Source of the DNA: Thermoleophilum album
Lineage (GTDB): Bacteria; Actinomycetota; Thermoleophilia; Solirubrobacterales; Thermoleophilaceae
Assembly: GCF_028867705.1 (NCBI RefSeq)
Contig: NZ_CP066171.1
Span: forward strand, 620,001-684,000
Direction of reading: 5' to 3'
Length of the DNA stretch: 64,000 nt
Shown here piece by piece: positions 1 through 13,248 of the stretch (within the stretch, counting starts at the first letter, position 1; every line of letters begins with the position of its first letter). The translations under genes were made by a program, and so were the position numbers. The notes under the pieces are model-generated. The model was not told where the DNA came from and made no database searches. It was given only the letters and a program-made list of their open reading frames with translations.

Positions 1-1
1 G

Positions 2-676
2 GACGAGAGCGGGCGACCCGGGACCGTCGCCTACCGGCCCGAGGACCTCGAGTGTTTTGCCGGCGACGCTGTCACGTTCGTCTTCGTCGGCCGCTTCACG
101 GCGATGAAACGGGTGCCGCTCCTCGTCCGCGCGCATGCGCGCGCGCTGCGCGAGCTCGACGTGCCGGCACCGCTCGTGATCGTCGGCGGTTTCCCCGGCG
201 AGTGGGAGGGCGAACATCCGTTGGCGGCGATCCGTGCGACTAGCAACCGCTACGCGTTCCTCGCCGGCTGGCACGGCCACGACGAGCTGCCGCAGGCGCT
301 CAACGCCGCCGACGTCTTCGTGCTGCCCTCGGTGCGCGAGGAGTTCGGCGCGGTGATCGTCGAGGCGATGGCCTGCGGGCTCCCGGCGATCGTCGTGAAC
401 GCCTACGGTCCGGCCGAGATCGTCGCCGACGGCGAGACCGGTTGGCTCGTGCCGCCCGATGACGAGCAGGCACTGGCTCGCGCGCTCGTCGAGGCCGCTA
501 GCGACAGCGAAGGGCGGCGCGCCCGCGGCGAGCGCGCCTACGCCGAGGCGCGCCGCCGCTACGGCTGGCCGGCGCTGGCGCGCGGCTTGGCGGCGGTCTA
601 CGACGACGTGGTGACAGGGCGCCCGCCGCGCGAGGGCAGCCACACGCTGGTGGCTAGCGACCATCCCGGCCGCTAA
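2..676 (+). CDS. Glycosyltransferase, GT-B fold (GT4-like), 5'-truncated
   Basis: Only the C-terminal Rossmann half (about 224 residues) is present; the reading frame is open to the window edge. This half of GT4-type enzymes binds the nucleotide-sugar donor. The visible start of the domain is the FVFVGRFTAMKR strand, followed by LAGWHGHDELPQALNAADVF, and then the E-x7-E type signature in EEFGAVIVEAMACGLP and GWLVPPDD. These features are typical of retaining sugar transferases that act on lipids, glycans or small metabolites. The acceptor cannot be read from this half. The next gene is convergent, so operon partners lie upstream of the window. Confidence 0.85.
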   Translation, partial: DESGRPGTVAYRPEDLECFAGDAVTFVFVGRFTAMKRVPLLVRAHARALRELDVPAPLVIVGGFPGEWEGEHPLAAIRATSNRYAFLAGWHGHDELPQALNAADVFVLPSVREEFGAVIVEAMACGLPAIVVNAYGPAEIVADGETGWLVPPDDEQALARALVEAASDSEGRRARGERAYAEARRRYGWPALARGLAAVYDDVVTGRPPREGSHTLVASDHPGR

Positions 677-708
677 CCGCCGTGCGCGCTCGGCGCGCGG
701 GCGGCCCG

Positions 709-1485
709 CTACAGCGACGGCGTGCCCGGCACGCCCTGGCCGTGGCGTCCCTCTCCGCGCGCAAAGCGCTGGGCGCCCGCCGCTGCGTCGGCGAGCGTCT
801 CGCGGCCGAGCCGGCGCTCGAGCTCGAGACCCTCGGCCAGCGGCAAGTCAAGGGCGCTGAGTGCAGCGCGGCGGTCGGCGAGGAGGGTTCGGCGGGGGTA
901 GGAGGCGATCCGCTCGGCGAGCGCCAGCGCCCGCTCGAGGTGCTCGCCGGGCGGCACGACCTCGCTCACGAGCCCGAGCGCGAAGGCGCGTGCGGCGTCG
1001 ATGACGCGCCCTGTGAGGATCAGGTCGAGCGCTGGGCCGAGACCGACGATCCGCGGCAGACGCTGGGTGCCACCGTCGACGAGCGGGACGCCGAAACGCC
1101 GTTCAGTGCAACCGAAGCGAGCCGTGCTCGTGGCGATACGCAGGTCGCACCACAGCGCCAGCTCGAGTCCACCGGCCACGCACCAGCCCGAGATCGCTGC
1201 GATCGTCGGTTTTCGCGCCGGCCGGCGGGTGAAACCGAGCGGCCCGCCGGGATCGTCGATGCGGCCGGCGAGCGTGTCGATCGCCTTGAGGTCGGCGCCG
1301 GCGCAGAAAGCTTCGTCGCCGGCCCCGGTGAGCACGAGAACGGCGGCGTTGTCGTCGGCTTCGAAGCGCTCGAGGGCGTCGGCGAGGGCGGCTGCCGTCG
1401 CGCCGTCGATCGCGTTGCGGCGCTCGCGGCGGTCGATCGTCACCACCGCGGACGCGCCGCGACGCTCGTAGCGCACCGAGCTCAT
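709..1485 (-). CDS. Enoyl-CoA hydratase/isomerase (crotonase family)
   Basis: 258 residues, the usual single-domain crotonase length. The oxyanion-hole segments are visible: AGADLKAID near residue 65 and ISGWCVAGGLELALWCD near residue 100. The Glu of GGLEL and the Glu of ERRFGVP sit where the two catalytic glutamates of hydratases lie, so hydratase chemistry on 2-enoyl-CoA is plausible. Crotonases have many substrates and the exact one is not readable. It ends convergent to the glycosyltransferase and appears monocistronic. Other fatty acyl-CoA genes occur in the window at 7441, 60313 and 63691. Confidence 0.85.
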   Translation of the reverse strand: MSSVRYERRGASAVVTIDRRERRNAIDGATAAALADALERFEADDNAAVLVLTGAGDEAFCAGADLKAIDTLAGRIDDPGGPLGFTRRPARKPTIAAISGWCVAGGLELALWCDLRIATSTARFGCTERRFGVPLVDGGTQRLPRIVGLGPALDLILTGRVIDAARAFALGLVSEVVPPGEHLERALALAERIASYPRRTLLADRRAALSALDLPLAEGLELERRLGRETLADAAAGAQRFARGEGRHGQGVPGTPSL

Positions 1486-1576
1486 CGCCGCCGGCGCGAA
1501 TCCTCTGGTCGCTGGGCCGGCAGCACGGCTTCGGGTCGTGCGCGCCGCTGCCGGGACATCGCCGGCCCCGCTTCGG

Positions 1577-1846
1577 CTACCAACCGATACGCCGCCGCAG
1601 GTGGAGCGCCTTCTGCCGCTCTTTGCGCTGCTCTAGGAGCGCCTGGGCGATCGACGCCAGCACGACGACGAGCACGAAGAAACCAAGGACGCCGAGAGCG
1701 AAGAACGTGACGAGCTTGTCGGTGGTCTCGCCCAAGAGTCCCTCGCCGTTGTCGCTGGCGAAGGCCGCGGGGGCCGCCCAAGCGACGAGGAGGACGGCCA
1801 CGGCCGCTCCGACCAGTGCCCGCTTTTTGTCGCTGGCCCGCTGCAT
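1577..1846 (-). CDS. Small secreted or membrane protein
   Basis: 89 residues counted from the ATG at 1846. A basic N-terminus and hydrophobic stretch (ALVGAAVAVLLVAWAAPAAFA) look like a cleavable signal peptide. A second hydrophobic helix (FFALGVLGFFVLVVVLASI) follows and the tail is very basic (EQRKERQKALHLRRR). The predicted topology is a short periplasmic loop, one membrane helix and a cytoplasmic basic tail. I recognise no family. An upstream extension of 50 residues is open in frame but is Arg-rich and resembles non-coding sequence, so I prefer the ATG. It is divergent from uppP. Confidence 0.6.
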   Translation of the reverse strand: MQRASDKKRALVGAAVAVLLVAWAAPAAFASDNGEGLLGETTDKLVTFFALGVLGFFVLVVVLASIAQALLEQRKERQKALHLRRRIGW

Positions 1847-1989
1847 CGTGCCGGGAACTGTAACCGCCCGGCCCGTGGGACGGCGCGACGCCGCCGGCCG
1901 GTCCGCCACGGCACCACCTACTAGGGTTCGCCGCCGCGCGGCTTGACGCACGGTCCCCCCGCCTCGATCGACCACGCGAAGAGGTTCAC

Positions 1990-2817
1990 ATGTCACTGCT
2001 CGAAGCGATCGTTCTCGGCGTCGTTCAGGGACTCACCGAGTTTCTGCCGATCTCGAGCACCGGGCACCTACGCATCGTCCCTGCGTTCGCGGGCTGGGAC
2101 GATCCCGGCGCTGCCTTCACGGCGGTCGTCCAGCTTGGCACGACCGTGGCCGTCGTCTGGTACTTCCGGCGCGACCTTTGGGCTGTGGCGCGCGCCTGGC
2201 TGGTGAGCGTCGCGCGGCGAGAGACACGTCCGCGCCAGCTCGAGGCACGGCTCGGCTGGTACCTAGTGGTGGCGACGGTGCCGATCTCGCTGTTCGGCTT
2301 CGCCTTCCAGCACCAGATCGAGACGGGCGCGCGCAGCCTCTACCTGATCGGCAGTGCTCTGATCGTGTTCAGCGCGGTGATGTTGGTGGCCGAGCGCTTG
2401 GGAGCGCGCGAGCGGGGGCTCGGGTCGGTCGGTCTGCGCGACGCGCTCGCCGTCGGCTTCGCTCAGGCGCTCGCGCTCGTGCCCGGCGTTTCGCGCTCCG
2501 GCGCGACGATCTCGGCCGGATTGCTGGTCGGTCTGGAGCGCGCAGCGGCGGCGCGGTTTTCGTTCCTCTTGTCGATCCCGGCGATCGTGCTGAGCGGCCT
2601 GTTCGAGCTCCACAAACTCGTGAACGGGACAGCCACCACGCGCGCCGGGGCGTTGGCGATCGCGGTAGCGACGGTGTCGGCGTTCGTCTTCGGCTACGCG
2701 TCGATCGCGTTTCTTTTGCGCTACTTGCAGACCCACTCGCTCGGCGCGTTCGTCGTGTACCGCGTCGCGCTCGGGGCGGTCGTTCTCGCGCTGGTCGCGG
2801 CAGGCGTCATCTCCTAA
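1990..2817 (+). CDS. uppP: Undecaprenyl-diphosphatase UppP (BacA)
   Basis: 275 residues, normal for the BacA/UppP family. The protein dephosphorylates undecaprenyl diphosphate at the membrane to recycle the lipid carrier for peptidoglycan and other wall polymers, and it confers bacitracin tolerance. Both signatures are present: GLTEFLPISSTGHL near residue 14, and LVPGVSRSGATIS near residue 160, which carries the phosphate-binding Ser and Arg. Several hydrophobic helices span the rest. It is followed after 27 nt by a small membrane protein on the same strand. Confidence 0.95.
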   Translation: MSLLEAIVLGVVQGLTEFLPISSTGHLRIVPAFAGWDDPGAAFTAVVQLGTTVAVVWYFRRDLWAVARAWLVSVARRETRPRQLEARLGWYLVVATVPISLFGFAFQHQIETGARSLYLIGSALIVFSAVMLVAERLGARERGLGSVGLRDALAVGFAQALALVPGVSRSGATISAGLLVGLERAAAARFSFLLSIPAIVLSGLFELHKLVNGTATTRAGALAIAVATVSAFVFGYASIAFLLRYLQTHSLGAFVVYRVALGAVVLALVAAGVIS

Positions 2818-2831
2818 CCTGGCGCGCTCGC

Positions 2832-2837
2832 TAGGCT
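2832..2837 (+). promoter_or_regulatory. Leaderless-type -10 element TAGGCT
   Basis: TAGGCT lies exactly 7 nt before the ATG at 2845 and there is no Shine-Dalgarno sequence. The spacing would place the transcription start at or next to the start codon. It belongs to a recurring set in this window. Confidence 0.5.
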
Positions 2838-2844
2838 CGTCGCG

Positions 2845-3201
2845 ATGCCGCGTTACGCGAGCTTCTTGGTGCTGGCGCTGGTCGCGCTCGCGCTGGCGGT
2901 CGTGCCGTCGGGCGGGCGGCTGATCGACGTCGCCGGCACCGCGGTCGCGTTCGCTTTCTTCGCTGCCGTCGGTTACGGCGGTGTGCGCCTCTGGGCGCGG
3001 TACCGCGACGAGATCGAGTCGTTGTCGCCGCGGTTGCGGTTGGTGCTGTACGGCTCGCTCGCGTTGGCGGCGTGGGCGCTCGCGGCGGCGGGTCGGCTGC
3101 TGGCAGCGGGCGGCGGTGGGCTGCTTCTGTGGCTGATGCTGCTCGCGCTCGCCTGCTACGGGCTCGTGTGGGTGTGGACCCGCTACCGCACGCTCTCCTG
3201 A
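2845..3201 (+). CDS. Small integral membrane protein, unknown function
   Basis: 118 residues with three or four hydrophobic segments (residues 5-22, 30-48, 70-88 and 92-112). A charged loop, RYRDEIESLSPRLR, separates the second and third. There is no recognisable family motif. Transcription probably starts at its own ATG because of the TAGGCT hexamer 7 nt upstream. It lies between uppP and the pilus-type genes with no clear functional link to either. Confidence 0.6.
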   Translation: MPRYASFLVLALVALALAVVPSGGRLIDVAGTAVAFAFFAAVGYGGVRLWARYRDEIESLSPRLRLVLYGSLALAAWALAAAGRLLAAGGGGLLLWLMLLALACYGLVWVWTRYRTLS

Positions 3202-3327
3202 AGGCTTCGTTGGTTGCTCGGCGTGCCTGTGCGCGGACGCTCGGACGCGGGGTCGGGCGCGGCGCGTCGTAACAGCTGTGCGACGCTCGTAACCCAACCG
3301 TGCGCGGCGCGGGCCGAGTATCGCCGC

Positions 3328-3657
3328 GTGGCCGCGGAGCGCGGACAAGCAGCGATCGAACTGCTCGTGGCTGTGGTGCTGCTAGCCGTGGCGACAGCTG
3401 CCGGCTGGCAGGTAGCGCGCGTCGGTCACGCCGGCGCGACCGCCGCCAACGCCGCCCGTGTCGCTGCGCGCGCCGCGACGGTCGGGAGCGATCCGGTCGT
3501 TGCCGCACGCTCGGCGCTGCCGCGGCGGCTGCGGCGAACGCTGCGCGTACGCGTTCGGCAGGGGCGGGTCGAGCTGCGCGTGACGGTGCCCGTGCTCGGC
3601 GGGATCGGCCGCGTCGCTGTAAGCGGTCGGGCAGCGATGTACGGCGCGCTGCGGTGA
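3328..3657 (+). CDS. TadE-like pilus-assembly protein
   Basis: 109 residues from the GTG at 3328. The N-terminus AAERGQAAIELLVAVVLLAVA is the type III pseudopilin-like TadE signature: a short basic or polar head, GQ(A)xxE, then a hydrophobic helix. The rest is a small extracytoplasmic domain. TadE proteins are minor pilin-like parts of Flp/Tad pili. An in-frame upstream extension to 3214 is possible but lacks the family pattern. The stop overlaps a possible GTG start of the next gene by 4 bp (GTGA). Confidence 0.75.
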   Translation: MAAERGQAAIELLVAVVLLAVATAAGWQVARVGHAGATAANAARVAARAATVGSDPVVAARSALPRRLRRTLRVRVRQGRVELRVTVPVLGGIGRVAVSGRAAMYGALR

Positions 3658-4247
3658 GCTCTGCGCAGACGTCTCGGCTACCCACCCACGAACAGCGCGC
3701 AAGCGGTGGCGACGGCGCGTGCGGCACACGCCCCTGTTGGTGCTGCGCGCCGAGCCTCCGTCACTCGTGCTGCTCGTGTTGTTGGCGCAGCCACCGCTGT
3801 CGCCGCCGCAGCCGCTGCAGCCGCTGCCGCAACTGCCGTGGCGGGGAGGCCGGGGACTACTCGTCGCGGAGCCCGCGGCGAGCGCCGTGGAGCGAGCGGT
3901 TCGCCCGTGCCTGTACGCGCGGGCGCGCAGGTCAGGCGACGGTCGAGGCGCTGGTCGGCGCGTTCGTGTTGATCGCTCTCGCCTTCGCCGCCCTGCAGGG
4001 GTTCTGGCTGTGGCGCGCGCACGTCGCGGCCCACGCCGCCGCGGCCAGCGCTACCGCCGCGTTGGCGCAGGGTGACGATCCGCGACCGGCGCTCGAGCGA
4101 GCGCTGACGCCCGAGCAGCGGAGACGCACGCGTCTCTTCGTGCGCGGGGATTCGGTGGCGGTCACCGTGCGGCTGGCGCGGAGCCTACCCGGGTTGCCGC
4201 GTGCACTGCGCACGGTGAGGGCGCACGCGAGCCTGGAGGGGCCGTGA
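3654..4247 (+). CDS. Second TadE-like protein with doubtful N-terminus
   Basis: The C-terminal 115 residues are convincing: RGRAGQATVEALVGAFVLIA is a TadE-type head and helix, followed by an extracytoplasmic domain. The start is the problem. The only canonical start in this frame is a GTG at 3654, overlapping the previous stop, which would add about 85 residues containing a stretch with roughly twelve cysteines encoded by low-complexity (GCN) DNA. Over 3719-3905 the +2 frame also has strong third-position GC and reads as a hydrophobic, Pro-rich head starting at a GTG. A frameshift, a separate small overlapping gene, or a non-canonical start near 3900 are all possible. Confidence 0.5.
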   Translation: MSSAQTSRLPTHEQRASGGDGACGTRPCWCCAPSLRHSCCSCCWRSHRCRRRSRCSRCRNCRGGEAGDYSSRSPRRAPWSERFARACTRGRAGQATVEALVGAFVLIALAFAALQGFWLWRAHVAAHAAAASATAALAQGDDPRPALERALTPEQRRRTRLFVRGDSVAVTVRLARSLPGLPRALRTVRAHASLEGP

Positions 4248-4314
4248 GGGGAGCAGCAGCGCAGTCCCGCGCTTCGCGCGCAGCGACGACGGAAAGCCCG
4301 AACGGGGAGGACCG

Positions 4315-5559
4315 GTGAGCGCCCTCTCGTCCCTACTCCGTGCAGTCGACGATTTCCTGTTCGAGCGGGTGCCGCTGGCGGCGGACGATCGCTCGAGCGG
4401 TGCGGAAGCGCCGGCCGCTACCAACGTCACCGCCACGAACCTCGCTGCAACCGGCGTGACCTCCCGCGTCGCAGAGGGCTCGTCGCTGGACGACGCAAGC
4501 CAGCTGCGGGCGTCGGCGCGCGTACACGGCAGCGGACGCCGCTCCGCCGACCCTGCCGAGCGCCCGGCGAGGTCGCACTCGGGGGCGCGAGCGTTCGAGG
4601 CGGTGCCGACGATGTCGCTAGCCCGGCCCCCGTCTCCCGCAACTTTCCCGGCCAGAGCGGCTCGGGTGCCGCTGGTCGGCGTCATCGCGCTGCGGCAAGG
4701 GGACGGCGCGACGACCGCGGCGCGAGCGTTGGGGCTCGCCATCCGCACCCGGCGCCGTCGGCGAACGCGGGAGCCCCGGGTGGTGGTCGTCGAGCTAGCG
4801 TCGCGCTCGCCCGCGGCACCGCCGGGCGCCGGACGCGCGCCCACAGTACCCACGGAGAACCCGGGCAGCGAGAGTGGGCGGGCTCCCAACGGATCCCTCC
4901 GCGTCGCAGACGTTCGCGGGGCGCTCGGCGGTTCAAGAGCACGCGGTTTGCAGGCGCTGCTCGCCGCGGCAGGTTGCCCGCTGCGGCGGCTCGGGCGCTT
5001 GGCGATCGTCGACCCGCTGTGCGTCTACGAGCTGCACGCCCCCGCGGGCGGGCAACTCTCCGGTGGCCAGCCCGTGGGGGCGCGCTCGGCGGGGGGTGCG
5101 CACTCGCACTCGAAGGCAACCGCGTCCGCGCCCGCGCCACATTCCGAAGCGGCGTTCCTCGCTGCGCTCGGGACGGCTGTGACCCTTGCCGGCGGCAGCG
5201 CGGTAGTCGTCGATCTCGGCTGTCGAGCGCTCGACGAGATCCCGCCCGGGCTCGACGCGCTCGTGCTCGTCGTCGGTGCGACAGCTCCGGCACCTCTTCT
5301 CCGTCTTGCCTTGGCAGCGCTGGCAGCCCGCCCAGGAGGGTGGTACGGACCCAGTTCGCGGCGCCCGCTTGGGTGTGTCGCGCTGCTCGTCCGCGCCGAC
5401 CGCAGCGACCGGTCGGTCAAAGAGATGCCGCCGGTCCCCCACGTACCGTGGCCGCACGCGCCGCTCGCGGCGCGACTAGCCGCGGCGGGGGTCGCGGCTG
5501 GGGCGTTCTCCGCGCCGGCTGCGAGCCTCTGGCGCGAGCTGTTCGGCGAGCCGCGCTGA
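4315..5559 (+). CDS. CpaE/MinD-like protein with altered P-loop
   Basis: 414 residues, GTG start preceded by GGGGAGG. Residues 1-115 are low-complexity and Ala/Ser-rich. From about residue 118, VPLVGVIALRQGDGATTAARALGLAI resembles the deviant Walker A segment of SIMIBI ATPases of the CpaE/TadZ and mycobacterial Ssd type, but the usual lysines are missing (RQGDGATT instead of KGGxGKT). VVVVELASR and SAVVVDLGC may be strand-3 and Walker B remnants. CpaE-like proteins place Tad pili at the pole. Here nucleotide hydrolysis is doubtful. The family call rests on context and one motif. Confidence 0.5.
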   Translation: MSALSSLLRAVDDFLFERVPLAADDRSSGAEAPAATNVTATNLAATGVTSRVAEGSSLDDASQLRASARVHGSGRRSADPAERPARSHSGARAFEAVPTMSLARPPSPATFPARAARVPLVGVIALRQGDGATTAARALGLAIRTRRRRRTREPRVVVVELASRSPAAPPGAGRAPTVPTENPGSESGRAPNGSLRVADVRGALGGSRARGLQALLAAAGCPLRRLGRLAIVDPLCVYELHAPAGGQLSGGQPVGARSAGGAHSHSKATASAPAPHSEAAFLAALGTAVTLAGGSAVVVDLGCRALDEIPPGLDALVLVVGATAPAPLLRLALAALAARPGGWYGPSSRRPLGCVALLVRADRSDRSVKEMPPVPHVPWPHAPLAARLAAAGVAAGAFSAPAASLWRELFGEPR

Positions 5560-5731
5560 CGGACGGCTCGTCGCGCCGACTGCAGCGGTCGCGAGCCGCG
5601 ATCGCCCGGCCTGCCGCGCCGCCGTCCGCTGCACCGCGCGTCTGCGGATGGGGGTAGCCGAGCGCTCGCTTGTTTGCCGCGCTGTAACAGGCGCAAGCCC
5701 CCGGTAACGCGGCTGGCGCGAGCGTCTTCGT

Positions 5732-7234
5732 GTGACGCGGAAACTTTGCGTGATCAGGGCGTGGCACCGTTTTTGCGCGCGCCCCTGCGCCACCCCCGAG
5801 GGGTCGGGAGCGCGCCCCACCCCCGAGGGGGCCGGAGCGCGCTCACGAGCGGCCGCCCTGCGCGCCTGGCGCACCCCGTGGCGGGCAGCGCAAGGACAGG
5901 CGCTGCCTCTCGTGCTCGTCTTCGTCGTGTTGACGAGCGGCTTCGTCCTCGCGCTCGCGGCCGTCGGCGCAGGGCTCACCGGCAAGGGGCGTCTGCAGCG
6001 CGCAGCCGACCTGGCGGCTCTGGCGGCAGGGCAGACAATGGCCCGCAACTACCACCGCTTGTTCGTGGCGCCGACACTTCCAGGCGGTCGCCCGAACCCG
6101 CTGCACCTGAGCGACAGCGCGTACCGCTCGCTGGCAGAGCGCGCGGCCGTGCGCACGGCGCGTGCGAACGGTGCCGAAGGGCACGCGATCGCGGTCGAGT
6201 TCGGAGCCGGTTTCGCACCCACGGCCGTCGCGGTGACCGTTCGGGGCACCGTCGCGACGCCGCTCGATCGACGGCTCGGCCGGTCGCGCCGACCGCGCGC
6301 CCGCGCCCGCGCGGCCGCTGCGATCGTGCCGCCCGCAGCGGTCGCGTCACCGCTCGGTGACCGCGGCAGCGGCGGCGGCTACGACGGGCCGCTCGCCTAC
6401 CGCCAGGGCAAGCCGATGCGCCCTGATGTTGCCGCTGCTTTCGACCGGCTCGCGGCGGCGGCGTGGCGCGAGGCCCGCCTCGCGCTGATCGTCAACAGCG
6501 CCTTCCGCTCCGATGCCGAGCAGGCACGTCTCTACGCTGCCAATCCGAACCCCCGCTGGGTCGCCCCGCCGGGCACCAGCCTCCACCGCTACGCCACCGA
6601 ACTCGACCTCGGTCCACCGGCCGCCTGGACATGGCTGGCCGCAAACGCCCGTCGCTTTGGTTTCATCAAGCGTTACCACTGGGAACCGTGGCACTACGGC
6701 TACGGCCCCAACCCGCGCGACCGCCAGCACCCGGCACAGTACGACCGCGGCTCCTGGGAGCCTCCGGCCGGCGACCACTCGCGCATCCACAGCGGCCTAC
6801 CCGATTTCGTCCCGCCGCGGCTCGTCGCACCGATCGCGCGTGCGGCGCAGCGGTGGAACGTCTCGCCCGCGCTTCTCGCTGCGCAGCTCTACGTCGAGTC
6901 GGGGTTCAACCCGTTCGCTCGCAGCCCCGCGGGAGCGCTCGGCATAGCTCAGTTCATGCCGGCCACCGCGCACGCCTACGGCTTGCGCGACCCCTTCGAC
7001 CCCTGGCAGGCGATCGACGCCCAGGCGCGACTTGTCCGCGACCTGCTCGACCGTTTCGCCGGCAGCGTGCCGCTCGCGCTAGCGGCGTACAACGCCGGCC
7101 CGGCCGTGGTCGAACGCTACGGTGGCATCCCGCCCTACCCCGAGACGCGCGCCTACGTGATGCGTATCCTCGGCGTCCTCGGCGGCGTCGGCGAGGTTGC
7201 GCTCGCGCGGCCGCGGGTCGCGTTAATCGAGTAG
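5732..7234 (+). CDS. TadG-like anchor fused to VanY carboxypeptidase and lytic transglycosylase
   Basis: 500 residues in three parts. Residues 53-100 (GQALPLVLVFVVLTSGFVLALAA, then LQRAADLAALAAGQ) match the membrane head of TadG/Rv3654c-like proteins of Tad clusters. Residues 225-325 are a VanY/DacB-type D,D-carboxypeptidase: SLHRYATELD gives the S-x-H-x(6)-D zinc motif and EPWHYGYG supplies the second His. Residues 365-485 are an SLT (family 1) lytic transglycosylase with catalytic Glu389 in LYVESG, plus GALGIAQFMP and AAYNAGP. The product would be membrane-anchored outside the cell, trimming peptide stems and cutting glycan strands. The N-terminal start (GTG) is uncertain and includes a 27-nt tandem repeat. 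Confidence 0.8.
   Translation: MTRKLCVIRAWHRFCARPCATPEGSGARPTPEGAGARSRAAALRAWRTPWRAAQGQALPLVLVFVVLTSGFVLALAAVGAGLTGKGRLQRAADLAALAAGQTMARNYHRLFVAPTLPGGRPNPLHLSDSAYRSLAERAAVRTARANGAEGHAIAVEFGAGFAPTAVAVTVRGTVATPLDRRLGRSRRPRARARAAAAIVPPAAVASPLGDRGSGGGYDGPLAYRQGKPMRPDVAAAFDRLAAAAWREARLALIVNSAFRSDAEQARLYAANPNPRWVAPPGTSLHRYATELDLGPPAAWTWLAANARRFGFIKRYHWEPWHYGYGPNPRDRQHPAQYDRGSWEPPAGDHSRIHSGLPDFVPPRLVAPIARAAQRWNVSPALLAAQLYVESGFNPFARSPAGALGIAQFMPATAHAYGLRDPFDPWQAIDAQARLVRDLLDRFAGSVPLALAAYNAGPAVVERYGGIPPYPETRAYVMRILGVLGGVGEVALARPRVALIE
5789..5842 (+). repeat. Two tandem 27-nt repeats
   Basis: Two adjacent in-frame 27-nt units encode ATPEGSGAR and PTPEGAGAR near the N-terminus of the TadG-VanY-SLT protein. 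Each contains the self-complementary core CCCCCGAGGGG. They differ at a few positions, which indicates an old duplication. Confidence 0.8.
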
Positions 7235-7427
7235 CAAGCGGTAGGTGCGGATCGCTCGCCACGCAGGGCCGAACGCCGCCTGTCTGCCAGTGGGAGTGGG
7301 CCGCGGTTGACGGCGGGTGCTCGTGGCCGATGCAGCGGGGAGCTATGACCGGGTGCGGGGCGAGCGTCGCGGCGCGCTCGCGAACAAAACGGTCACCGCT
7401 CCCCGGCCGGACGGAGGCCTCTAGGTC

Positions 7428-7433
7428 TAGGCT
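7428..7433 (+). promoter_or_regulatory. Leaderless-type -10 element TAGGCT
   Basis: TAGGCT is exactly 7 nt before the ATG at 7441. A related TAGGTC hexamer lies immediately upstream. No Shine-Dalgarno sequence is at a usable distance. Confidence 0.5.
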
Positions 7434-7440
7434 CCCCGCC

Positions 7441-7905
7441 ATGGCACAGGTGAAGGTCAACGGAGTGGAGGAAGCCAAGGCGCTCGTCGGCAAGACGCTC
7501 GGCCCGAGCGACTGGCGTCCGGTTACACAAGAGATGATCGACACGTTCGCGGATCTCACCGGCGACCACCAGTGGATCCACGTCGACCGCGAACGCGCCG
7601 CGCGCGAAAGCCCCTTCGGGACCACGATCGCGCACGGCAACCTCACGCTTTCGTTGATCGACGGCTTCCGCGCGCAGCTTGTCGCGCTCGAGGGCTTCCG
7701 GATGGCAATCAACTACGGCTGGAACAAGATCCGCTTTCCCGCGCCGGTGCCGTCGGGCTCGCGCATCCGCGTGAGCTGCGAAACGGTGTCGTTCGACGAG
7801 GTCGGCGGCGGCTGGTGGCAGCTGATCCAGCGCTTCACCGTCGAGGTCGAGGGCTCCGAGAAGCCCGCCTGCGTCGCCGACTCGGTCGTCCGTCTTTTGG
7901 CGTAG
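7441..7905 (+). CDS. MaoC-like enoyl-CoA hydratase
   Basis: 154 residues, a single hot-dog domain. The hydratase-2 motif is present as TGDHQWIHVDRERA near residue 43 (catalytic Asp and His), followed by the FGTTIAHGNLTLSL helix. NodN/MaoC-like enzymes of this size hydrate 2-enoyl-CoA to (R)-3-hydroxyacyl-CoA. The long upstream open frame is a shadow of the preceding gene, and the ATG at 7441 matches the family start. It is probably transcribed alone from the TAGGCT element. Confidence 0.85.
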   Translation: MAQVKVNGVEEAKALVGKTLGPSDWRPVTQEMIDTFADLTGDHQWIHVDRERAARESPFGTTIAHGNLTLSLIDGFRAQLVALEGFRMAINYGWNKIRFPAPVPSGSRIRVSCETVSFDEVGGGWWQLIQRFTVEVEGSEKPACVADSVVRLLA

Positions 7906-8000
7906 AGCGGCGGGCCGCGGGCGCGGCATGCCGCCGGGGCGAGGCGTGACGGCGGAACGCCGCTGCCGCGGGCGCTGCCTAACCTTGCCGCTCGAGGAGG

Positions 8001-13217
<5,217 letters not shown>

Positions 13218-13248
13218 TGCCGCTCGACCCGCCCACGGAGGGGATCCG

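Noticed and set aside
682-1710. 342-codon plus-strand frame over the crotonase gene
   Set aside because: It is antisense to a clear enoyl-CoA hydratase and has no recognisable domain.
3706-3972. 88-codon frame with a polyalanine run
   Set aside because: The run results from a GCN-rich tract; it has no ribosome site and overlaps the better-supported TadE reading.
6463-7440. In-frame extension of the MaoC gene
   Set aside because: It lies within the SLT/VanY gene in another frame; the MaoC domain starts at the ATG at 7441 behind its own promoter element.
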